Notes under the pieces: generated by a model | Told to the model about the DNA's origin: nothing | Databases searched by the model: none | The model's input: only the letters and a program-made list of their open reading frames with translations | Made by a program: the position numbers and the translations under genes | NCBI GenBank assembly: GCA_963678705.1 | Contig: OY783208.1 | Span: 7,502,001-7,566,000, forward strand | DNA from: Panorpa germanica | Taxonomy: Eukaryota; Arthropoda; Insecta; Mecoptera; Panorpidae | Length of the DNA stretch: 64,000 nucleotides | Direction: 5' to 3' | Part shown: positions 33,886 to 44,367 of the stretch, in pieces | Layout of the letters: each line of letters starts with the position of its first letter | How positions within the stretch are numbered: position 1 is the stretch's first letter

Positions 33886-35395
33886 TGTAACCCTCTAGCC
33901 GTCAATCAAATCTTTAGCGGGTTTATGTCCAAGGGCATTCCACGGGAAATTTAAATCAACCGAACAAATAGAATGTAGCACTTATCAGGGGTAGGTAAAA
34001 GAGGCGGGGGGGTGGTAGCGGTTAGGTCAGATAATATGGGCGGCGACTGGATACGAGTATTTCGAAAATGGGGTTATAAATTAATAGCACAGATCCCGCT
34101 CTAAAGGTGTGGACCGTGCGTATCTAGATATAATTGTGTATTTGACGATTTCGACTAATCGGTACAATCACGTAAGTCTAAAATGTGGCATTAGCATAAC
34201 AAACATCAATACAGGGTTTAGTTCTTTTTAGGTTATATCGAGCTGTCAAAATATAATATCAGCCAGAGCACCTCGGGTAACAAAACAGGGAGTGACAAAG
34301 AAGTGAGTCTCGGGTAATACTAAAAGTCGAAGCGTCGGTACTTACATGCGCGTCCCGCTAGGGCGATACTAACACCACGCGCCAAAACTCAAGAACTTGA
34401 ACCAACGCTATTTATGGAACTGATTAATCACGAACTAATTAAACCGCGGATTTTCTCAAATGAACGAATAGAGGTTCCGCGAGCATAAGGAGAAGCTAAC
34501 ACAGTGGGGTAGTTAATGCACGAGCCAAATTGGGGCACGTCTGTGTATAAAGGCGTATGTACGTATATTTATATAAAAGCAGTAACGTATATAATCAAGT
34601 ACTTTACAATTCGTAGTTTCGCGATCTACTCAAATACTTAGATGAGGGTCGATTGGAACACGTGGAGTCGTTGGGTTGGAAGGAAGCGGGTATTGGACGA
34701 TGCAGGAACCACACACACTTGGTTTTAAATAACGTGTATTTAAAGCTATAACAACACATTTAACAATATATACACTTGGGATTAGTACTCACTTCATAAA
34801 TTTAACTACAACACGTAGGTTTTCATGCACAATTTTATAAGTAACTATTGATTACAGGTCAACGAGCTGGCACTAATTATGTAATTGTCGCGAATCGGAA
34901 TTGTTGGTATAGCAAATAATCGCAAATTGGTCTAATAAGAAAACGTGGTAGGAAGCCGAGCGATTGCTCAAGTATTCTGGACCTGAGAACCGACAAGCTT
35001 CTATCTTCGCTGAGAACCGTGATTAGACTGCCGCCAAAATCTAATTTGGCGACATATATCGTTCCTAATTAGTGTGAGTGAATCTGCAAGAGACGCTATA
35101 TCGCTATCTCCTGTGTTCTGTGCTCAGAAAAACTCATATGTTGATTCTCGGAATTAGACTCTTTTAGGGTACAGTTATGCCTCTCACTCTGTCTTATGAA
35201 ATTAGTAATGCCATCTCATTAACGCATGTATGTCTTAAAATTAGGGCGAGTTCATTATGTAATTTGCTAGGGGTGTTTGCTTGTTACTTAAATAATGAAT
35301 CTCGCATATTTTTATATAACTAATACTATTAAATTTGAGGAACCACATTGAAAGAAATTGCAATAAATCCGCGTAATGAAGTCCCGCGGATTACA
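33886..35395 (-). repeat. 5' LTR of second gypsy element (~1510 bp)
   Basis: Runs from tgtaaccctc, two bases after the primer-site candidate, to ggattaca, giving TGTAA...TTACA inverted ends. No open frame is inside. The outer boundary is inferred from these ends because no partner LTR is present. A 1.5 kb LTR is long for the superfamily. Confidence 0.65.
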
Positions 35396-36134
35396 TCATA
35401 TAATATAATATGTATTAACATTAATTGAATATATATTATAGAAGTGTAATATAATATTTTTAAAATGAAAGATCCATCACCAGATATTGATAAAACAATA
35501 TTTTGCACTCTTAAGTATAATTAAAATCTAAAGACCAACATCGTTATTGTGTATGATGTTTGCAGCATAATTTTAAAAAATACATACACACATAAATAAT
35601 AAATAGAGTTTCCAGTAAAGGACATAATTGAAAATGAAAATACCAGTTACTTATTATTATTAACCAAAATATTGCTATTAAAGAATAAAAAAATACAGCG
35701 AAATAAACTAAAATATTTTTATATAGTAAAATGACAATTGAAGTACGAATACTTGCCGAATTCAATTCTAATAAATCTAATAAACCAAATTATGTCGCAG
35801 TTTAAAAATCTTGAAATAAATGCAATGCTTGTAAACCCTAATAATGTACAAGTAATAAGCTAACTTTGTAAGCTGTCCGTTTAATTAAAACACTAGAAAC
35901 ATGGTCCTTATGAGTGTTGAATATAAAGTTTATTTTTTTAAATACTTCTTCATGTAAAATCCTTCCTAAATCATTAAATTTAAATTTGCAATACACTCAG
36001 CTCTATAATTATTAATAGGAGCAGCATGTTTAACAAATGAAATTAAATTGTTACTAGAATACAATAAATACTGCTCCTCGTGGGAATGTTCTTTGAACAT
36101 TATTAATAAATTCGAATTATCGAATCAACTAAAT
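35396..36134. other. Intergenic, no gene seen
   Basis: Very AT-rich DNA to the right of the LTR. The 73-codon frame at 35544-35765 is a hydrophobic low-complexity translation and is not believed. Confidence 0.4.
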
Positions 36135-36515
36135 CTAATTAACAAGTATCAAGTTTAGTGGTTTTACTACAAAACAAGCGACATAAGCGAAAGTAACGAA
36201 TTTTAAATCGGTATCAAAATCAATATAACTGAAACCAGGAATATCTTTAAGCTCAATAGTACCTTCCTCTAAAATCCTATTCCTATTATTTCTTGCTTCA
36301 TATCCATTTTGACTTGGAGTTTTCGTAGTAGTGGGAATAGTGAACGAACCTATAAAATATTATAATAAATAAAATGTACTGTATACTAATAATAATACAT
36401 AAAATATGTAATATAATATAGAAAGTATTTACCTGGGACCTGGAGTTTTATTGGCTCTGCACTTTGGTTATTAATTTTTAACCCACTGCTTTTTTATCTG
36501 TATTTCCAGACACCT
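36135..36515 (-). pseudogene. Two decayed exons of an unidentified protein
   Basis: On the minus strand an exon-like frame of ~70 codons runs from an acceptor-like tatag at ~36351 to a TAG at 36135, including E-A-R-N-N-R-N-R-I-L-E-E-G and F-V-T-F-A-Y-V-A-C-F-V. Upstream, a second stretch (~36430-36515) begins after tttttag and ends at a gtaaat donor. It is in phase with the first at its end but has a frameshift near its middle. The Y-V-A-C-F-V segment vaguely recalls Y-x-A-G-F/Y in P-type transposases. Identity is not established. Confidence 0.35.
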
Positions 36516-36873
36516 AAAAACAAAATAAGTTACAGTTGGTTAAAGAATAGAAATATATTGTAATAATTACATAAATAATACTCACATTGAATTGAAACGA
36601 TGCACAGTGATAACTTGTTGATATAAAATTGGTGTTGAGGCACTGTTAATCACACATAATACAAATAAATATTAGAAGCACAATGGAATCTCGAAATAAA
36701 CATGACGCACATTAAGCCTTAAATTTGTTGATGTAAAAAGACTGTCAAAGCAAACATAAACCTTATTAATTCTTGTTTGATACGAAAAGACGCCATTAAA
36801 AAAACACAAATTTGTCAAAGATGTTATCGGATATCTCTCCCAAATAATATTCTCTCTCTGTCTGTCATAGCCT

Positions 36874-37942
36874 GGGGCGCTATTCCTGAGTTCAATCGAA
36901 TCGTAAACTCTTCTTCATTCCATAAAAATCACTCGATTTACTCAAAAGTGCTATTTCTGAAAATTTTACGAAAATTTACGAGTAGAGAAATCGAGCAAAA
37001 AAGTGAACATTTGCACGTCGACTATTTAGCTTGCGAATGTTCGATCGAACAGTAAATTTTAGTGATTTTTATTAGTTATCACTGTTTCAGGCAAGAGTAT
37101 TTAGAAGATTTCTAGAAATGTCAAAAAAATAAATATTTGTGTGAAGTTAACCTAAAATTTTACTATTACTTTTATTGCGCTTTATATTAATTTAATAAAA
37201 ATATTTATATTTTTATTAAATTAATATATTATTTATATTGATTTAAAAAAAATATAATATTAAGAAGTATGGCTTTAAATAATTTAGCTATGCTTGAAGA
37301 AACGGAGTTAAATTATATGGAAAATGAAATACAGTTAAGAAAATACAACCATTAGAACCAGAAACAAGACGTAGCCAAAACAATTAATTAATAGATTATT
37401 TATTATATTTATAATAGAATCTTATTTATAATAGAATATACTGTTTATTTATTAATAAAATTAGAAACAGTATATTGTGTTTATTCTTAAATACACTTAT
37501 TAAAATAAGTGCTGTTTTTTTAATCTATCGTAATTTAACAAATATAATGTATTCTAATATTCTATTAATGCATATAGTTTTTAAAATCCAATTGTTAAAT
37601 GATTAAAAGTTCTATAAAATCAATAAATACGAGAATATATAAATTATTATGCAAACTCTGTATTCAATACTAAATTTGTACTATACTAAGATAAATGCTT
37701 CTTTTAAAATCCAGAAAAATGGTAGAAATAATAGTTTAACCAGATAATGATATCCAACTTACAAAAAATATTTAACTTAATTTATATTTCCCGCATTTTG
37801 CTGGTCTACAAAACGTTCTACACAATATATTTAATCGAATGGAGAATGTTAGTTTGGATTGTATTCAGGAATAGTGTTTTCAATTGTGATCGAATCTGTT
37901 CGATTGCGAACATTGCTCGCAAAATTCAGGAATAGGGCCCCT
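36874..37942. mobile_element. Deleted DNA transposon, possibly Harbinger-like
   Basis: About 1.07 kb bounded by imperfect inverted termini: ggggcgctattcctgag at the left and the inverse of ggggccctattcctgaat at the right. The next ~60 bases inside each end are also T-C-G-A-rich and partly inverted. Inside, at 37268, a 28-codon start (MALNNLAMLEETELNY) ends in a stop and resembles the beginning of some HARBI1-type transposases. The rest is AT-rich non-coding. The target-site duplication is unclear, so the superfamily is tentative. Confidence 0.5.
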
Positions 37943-38858
37943 GAACTATAACAAAATTTGAACTGTAAATAATAAAGCGCTAAGTTAATCTCGGTCCATT
38001 CATCTGCCCCTCTTCACCAGAGATACTAGGGTTTCAGTTGGACGGTGAACAGACTTGAAACATTATGGAGACTGCTTCACTTTAAATCTTAAACTCAGGC
38101 TTATCATGATCCTAATATTACCTAATGGTTATAATGAAACCCCTTCAAGTAATTCAATGCAGCTACTAGAACACTTAGCAGAGCTCCAATGTCTTTCTTA
38201 ATTCTTATTTCAACAGCTGGTAAAGTAGGTATTTCTAGGGCCCTAAAATTGTATACAGAACTTACAAGATTACGGTCTTCATAGTACTACATTCCTTTAT
38301 TTTACACGATTTAAATTACCTGTAGTTATATTATCCTGTTCTTTCATTTTCTTTACATAATTTTACGCTTGTTGTTCGATATATTGTAATAAATGCTATG
38401 TGCTATAAACTATAATATGAAATATAATTATTTTTGTTGTAATTTTAAACAAGTTGCCACAAAAATGTTATTACACTGAACAATGTCTTAGTTGGTTTTT
38501 AGGTAGTTTAGTTTTTTAATTTAGAAAGCTTTTACTTTTCAGTTTACTACTACAATAGCAAGTGGAAAGCATTTCCCACCATATACCGCAGAATTGAAGT
38601 TAACATTAAACACAAAAATTAATTAGTTAGTGGGAATCACAAACCACTAAATATAGACTCGTAACTCAGTACAAACTTCAGTCCCATTACTTAGGGTAAG
38701 ACGACTTCCCTTTAGATACGCAAGGGGATTACAGGATGCGCCTATAGCATACAGAATGCAACCCGCATTATTTTTAAAATTAAAATTATTCATAAATAAA
38801 ATGTTTATTGTATTTTTTTTATTAAATTTTATTATGGAGGTCATTTTGTATAACATGC
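37943..38858. other. Intergenic, no gene seen
   Basis: AT-rich sequence with no recognised RNA or domain-bearing frame. The 72-codon frame at 38647-38865 is unsupported. Confidence 0.4.
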
Positions 38859-39370
38859 CATACAAAATTTTAACTTATATAATTCATAAGTTATCCAAAT
38901 TTAATACATTTTTATAATTTAAAATAATTACAGTTTTGTAAAAATTAATTTAATTAATAATAAATTAATAAATAATTTAATTAATTAATTAAATTTTGAT
39001 GCCATACAAAAATTTTACAATTTTACCTTATATAGTTAATGAGGTATTTAAATTTAACAAATTTTTATAGTCAATCTTTAGAATTTAAAGGCTCACTATG
39101 CCTTTAAAAAGAAAAAACATTACACTTTGGCATAAAATAAATATTGGAATTATAACGAGGTAATTTTGTATTAATTAGATGACAGAATTTTATCATTTTA
39201 ATTTATATAGTTAATGAGATATTTAAATTTATTAAAATTTTATACTCAATCTTTAGAATTTTCAGAATTTACAACAATCACTTTTGTCTTTAAGCAAAAA
39301 CTAGCATAATATAAATATTGGAATCATTAAATTCTAACTTATATAGTTCATAGGTATCCTATAGTTCATA
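38859..39370. repeat. Degenerate AT-rich tandem repeat, 3-4 units
   Basis: A motif of the form acttatatagtt(a/c)at...gg/atatttaaattta...aattttta...caatctttagaattt recurs near 38868, 39026, 39210 and, partly, 39338. Spacing is roughly 150-185 bases. Units also share a gcataa...aaatattggaat segment. No coding content. Confidence 0.6.
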
Positions 39371-39794
39371 GGTAATTTCCAAAATGGTTCACTTAGACTC
39401 TAAGTCTTAGAGGATTATAATTACATTAGCATAAACAAAATGTTATTGTTAGAATGTATTTTAAAAAATGTTAACCTTGGGCATTAACAGCTGTCCTAAC
39501 AATATCGAACACCTGCCAATAACTTCGTAATATTCTATACCTATATATAATTCTATATATAATAGTCAATAACTTCGTAATATTCTGGGTATCGCTTTTA
39601 TGATGGAAGTAATTGAAAGACTATGAAGAGGACGATTATCTGTATCCGTAACTGTCATTACCTGCAAAGATGCATAAAATTAATAAATAAATAACATGAA
39701 AGTGGCAATAAACTATATAGACAAACGTACAGCTGTAAACAAATCTTCGAACTGATTATATTCTTCATCTTGATTAGTAGAGCTTTCGGAAGTA
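39371..39794. other. 3' flank of THAP transposase gene
   Basis: No gene seen. Contains a short direct repeat (caataacttcgtaatattct) near 39517 and 39566. Terminal inverted repeats of the P-like element could not be recognised. Confidence 0.4.
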
Positions 39795-42683
39795 TCATCT
39801 GCATCGTTTTATAAATAATTTTTGCCTCTTCTGCTGGGCTGCCACTTTAATACAATCGCTCTTCATGGAAGATGAGAGCGATAATCTTCCAGAGAGCAAT
39901 TGATTAATATCTTTCACCCATTTATATATGTACAGATTCACTGACAAATTAAGTAATGTCTCTTTTAACTCTATGCTGTGATCTGTACATACGAAAAGAG
40001 TGAAATCTATATCATGCCGTACTGTTTGCATGATCTCATGTATCCTATTGTGTTTTTGTGGCAGTAATTCAAATACAGTACGTTCAATATTTTTTATTAA
40101 GTCAATAAATTGTTCACTTGGATACTCTAAACTTTTATTTTCGAGACCCTTAAATTCTCTTTTTTCGATCAGTTTATGTACTGAAGTTGGAGAGTCTGCC
40201 CTTAATGTGTTTTTGCAGATGTCGCAATCGCTCAACTTAAGAAGTGTGAAGCACCTTCTTAAAATGTACCCAGCAAAGTAACCTATTTCTAGGTTACACA
40301 TTTTATTAAGTTGAGTTGCTGTAGCACCAGCTACTTCATACACAGTTGCACGCACCTGCGAAACACTCTCCCCAACTTCTGCAATTTCACTGTCTTCCGC
40401 ATGACTTAATAAATCTCTAATATTTGATACAAGGCCAACACATTTGTCCTCTTCACAATTAGCATCAATAGAATGTCTTGAAGACATGTTATTGATGACT
40501 AATGCTTTGAAGGAATTTTCAAAGTCCGTTGGTGTTGGCCTTGTATGTAACCTGCCGTATGTTCGGATGGCACCGAAAAAATTTTCAAGTGGGTCCTGGT
40601 TCACCCTTCTGGTTAAAAAGTATTCGAATTTCTGATCATTTTTCAATTTAAACCAGAGGCATATAAAACTTTTTATACTAGTAATAAAATTCTTTATTGA
40701 TGGGATTTTCACCAAACCTTTATATTTTTCCGTATCTATATCATTAGCTTTCTCTATGTAATCTTTATCTATGTAATACATAGAATTCAAGACCTTTATT
40801 GCAGCTTTCCAAAATTTTATATGTCCTGAACCAGTTTGGACAGCTCCCTTATATTTTCTTCCACCACCAGTTTTTTGGTTACTGTTCAGGGAATCAAATA
40901 AACTGTCCAAAAACTGCAGCAGTTCTGCAGTACCCGATGCATATTTTCCAACGCGTACTGAACCTAAAATTCAGAAATATATCATTGTGGCATACTTATT
41001 AATTAAATATAAAAAGTAAAAATAGAAAAATGTAAGGGTCAATTGATAATTACCTTCGTCAACGTAGACGGACAAGATCGACGCAACACGTTGGCTGAAC
41101 ACCTGGGTGCAATACTTGACTTTCATTTTCTTTATTTTTCCCGCTCTCACGTGGTATTCGGTGAGTTTGGGTACCCCACGAATATTTTTTTGCACGTCAA
41201 TTTCGTATAGTTTTGTAATGCTATCCCAGGATGCTCTTTTTTCGGTGCCATTCGAATCCAACTTAAATACGATGTTTTTACTGATGAAGGAATTTCTTAT
41301 TCCTTTCATCAGATGTGGCACATCAAAGGTATGCAGTAATTGTCGACCGCTGACTATCACATATTTATCATTATATGTGATATCGTTTCTGAGCGCATTC
41401 ATTCTGTTCTCGTTCTTAATGTATTTAATTGCGGCAACATTGGTAGACCCTTGGTCGCAAACAAGTATTTCTGGTTCAAGGCCTGTCGATACAATGCTCT
41501 TTACAACTTCTTTTATTATTCTGACCAGATCATGTGTTTTGGTACTGGTCTCGCAAAAGTAGTAGGCAAATGGAATTTTCCAACTATTTCGTAGTCCAGT
41601 TACCATAAACACCAATGCATGGTCAGAAAATCGCGAAGAAGCAATACCATCTGACAAATCTTGAAAACCAGATATACGTCGTTTACTAGCATGGTACTTC
41701 AAACCTGAAAATAAAAATTAAGTTAATAAAATAAATAAGTTCTCGTTGAACATGATAAATAAGTTGCAGTTGTTACCTGGCATTAAAAACATTTCATCAA
41801 ACAGAATGGAACACGCTCTGTTTTGAAGTGACAATCCTTTTACTACATCCTTCAAATAATAATTTATATTAGTAATATTTGTAAAAATATACATATCGAA
41901 ATAAAGAATATTTAGACATACCTGTTTTAAACGGCAATTTTTTAAGCAAATTATTTAATGTTGATCTTGACGGCAGGACAAACATTTTGGCGAAATGTCT
42001 ATAGGCTTTCGGGGCCTGCTTATAAATAGACAGTGCCAGTACTTTATCTTCAAACTCAAAGCGTCGCCCTTGTCTACTTTTACCTGCTAATCTCAATTGC
42101 GATTTCAGGAACTAAGCGCCCTCAGGAGTTATCATCTCCAGATTCTTTTTAAAGTTGGCATTGGTTGATAAGCTCTTCGCCCTTCTCAATCTCTCCTTCA
42201 GTACGTTATTCTTCCTCGCCAGTAGTTTATGTTTTCTTATAACTAAACGTGCGACCGGCGTACTTTTAGGGGAGTTTCGTATTTCACTTGATGTGCTCAC
42301 ATTAGCAGCTAATGTTTCTACCTGATCTGCGCTAATTTCTTCATCTATTAAAAGTCCTTTGTTAATATTTTATACAGTTACAAATATATACAAAAATGTT
42401 GGAAATGCTTACCAATGGCTGGAAATAACGATGGAAAACTGTCATACTTTATATAGATTTTAGAAAAATCCCTAACCACCTCGTGCTCATGAAAATGTTT
42501 TTGACAAACTACAAGCCCTTTCCGGAATAATTCCTCACGACTTAAGTTATTGTACTTAGGATTGTTTATAAACTTCACCCATTTATCAAATATTTCATGA
42601 CGTGGCTGCTGCTTTGGATTAGGCAAATTAAACACAGACACCCCCTTCTTAGATGTGTGACATACAGCACAATACGATGGCAT
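39795..42683 (-). pseudogene. THAP9 / P-element-like transposase, five exons, one nonsense codon
   Basis: Exon 1 (42413-42683) encodes a THAP zinc domain: C-x2-C at the start, V-C-Q-K-H-F and F-P-S-L-F-P at the end. Exon 2 (41922-42356) has a basic leucine-rich coiled coil and a helix-turn-helix. Exon 3 (~41777-41880) holds the catalytic F-D-E-M. Exon 4 (41054-41704) has D-Q-G-S-T-N and the GTP-binding insert start. Exon 5 (39795-40963) has the D-P-L-E-N-F-F-G C-terminal region. Boundaries show gtaagc, gtaaca and gtaatt donors and good acceptors with matching phase, except before exon 3, where the acceptor is unclear. A TAG at 42112-42114 interrupts exon 2. P-superfamily transposases excise and insert DNA elements in the nucleus. 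It is either recently dead or a domesticated gene hit by mutation. Confidence 0.85.
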
Positions 42684-44367
42684 CTTATTACTTCGTGCAA
42701 AAAGAAATTGATAAAAAAATCTGTAAAGTAATTCCTTGATATAGTAATATTTTTAAAATTATAACACAATATACAAATAACACTCACCTAAAGAGTATAT
42801 AAAGAGTACCCTCAGAAGTACAAAATGTTTAATAAACTTATTTATTAAAAGAAATTAAATAACAATAAATTAAAAACAATTTAATAACACAAACAATATT
42901 TTAGGTTATAATCACATGTGATCACAAGCAAATACGGCGTCCAAAATGGTGGTTTGTGAATATCAACATTTTTAACAGGTTTGAAAGAGATGGAAGTATA
43001 TCTATTTCGTGTTTCCTCTCTCACCCTCTGAGCTAGTCATACCCCTCAAAAATGATCAAAAGATTTGCTCACAGTTACTAGTCTATATTTAATGGTTTGT
43101 GGTTGGGAATGATACTAAATCGATTGAGTATATTAGTAAGACGTTTAATTATTTCGTACTTGTCTCTTAATAGAGAAATAATGAAAAATTTAACAAATAC
43201 TTTACTGACATTAGCCCCATGACAAATAAATGACCCATCGTCATTGCAGTTTGTTATCAGCATTAATGTACTACACAACCGTCAAAGTTATACACATTTA
43301 TATCTTACATAAAACAAAGCTGCAATATTAATAAATATATCAATCAGGTATTATGTTTTCTATATTTTATAATTTTTATATTTATTTTATTGTCTGTAGA
43401 TATTACTTACATTTTTGTTTTGAAAGTTGTAAACAAATTTTTATAAATAAATTTTAGTAGGTTGCGTTTTCTATGCTTAAAACATGTAAAAATCACTGCG
43501 TAGTATTAGTTATACTAGTTTTAATTTAGAAATACATAATATTAATGGTTAAAGTTGAAATTTCAATTTTGAGGTTAGAATAATATGCCATGTAGATGTG
43601 AAAAGGGTTTATTTCACATTTATTGGTCAACAATAAGCATGAATATTGTGTATTTCTTTATTAAAAATGGAAAAAGTAGATTATTAGCTGGATAAAATAT
43701 ACAAAGTTTTTGTTACAAGTTTCAAAACTAGAAAACGTAGGTGTATTGAATAATTACCATTGACCTTTCATTCTTAACAAATTAAATAAAACCTTACAAC
43801 CGACACAAAAAATAAAATAAGAATAACAACAATTTCTGTACATTTATTTTGTAACTACAGTCACAATTATTAAGAATTCCGATTAATATTTTAATAAAGA
43901 TTACATTAACTTATTTGGTTTCTAGGTTATGTTGTTCACTCAGTCTTTTCTAATAAATTTAATATTCTCCAATATGTATGTTGCTTGTGAAACACTTCCA
44001 ATGTTTTCTGAAACATGTCCATTGCTTATTGAACTTTTTTTAAAATCAACAAACTCATGAAGTACTTTACTATTTGAAATTTAATTTATGACATATTTGT
44101 TGATTGGTCAATAGTCTTTGTTGTTTGTGACAAACAATTTTGCACAGTTTTATAGAGGTTGTTTATTTCAAAGGGCCCCCTTTTATTAAATTTTTATCTA
44201 GCATTAAATGAAAAAGCATTGTGCCTGTTTCACATAATCGTAATGAATAGAAAAACAGACAATCCTGTTCAGGAGTGAATTAGTGCAGGCTTAATTAGAT
44301 CTTAGTGTTACTAATTGTTAAATATAAATATTCTTTGGTTTCAGTAAATTGTTAGTTTCTGCATAAA
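42684..44367. other. Relict ZF locus flanks without coding region
   Basis: 42965-43070 matches the flank at ~13630-13735 (gaaagagatggaagtatatct, cgtgtttcc, ttgctcacagtt). 43440-43760 matches the ZF 3' flanks at 15290-15560 and 29540-29800 (cttaaaacatgtaaaaatcac, tttcacatttattggtcaac). The ZF coding sequence expected between them is absent. From ~43770 the region is the upstream DNA of the ZF gene at 44368, with a tttggtttcag acceptor-like site at ~44343. Confidence 0.6.

Larger units (their letters stand above)
29945..35395 (-). mobile_element. Ty3/gypsy LTR retrotransposon with 1.5 kb LTR, 3' truncated
   Basis: Minus-strand element with a 5' LTR (33886-35395), a primer-site candidate, gag (32689-33813) and pol (29945-32587) containing protease, reverse transcriptase and RNase H. 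Integrase and the 3' LTR are absent: pol ends ~40 codons after RNase H in sequence shared with the ZF 3' flank of block B copy 1. The element is G+C-richer than its surroundings. It cannot integrate by itself. Confidence 0.88.

Noticed and set aside
33886..35395. Long LTR as a protein-coding region
   Set aside because: No frame of length, TGTAA...TTACA ends and position next to a primer-site candidate fit an LTR.
36777..37055. 92-codon frame overlapping the Harbinger-like left end
   Set aside because: Crosses the transposon boundary, so it cannot be an ancient single gene.
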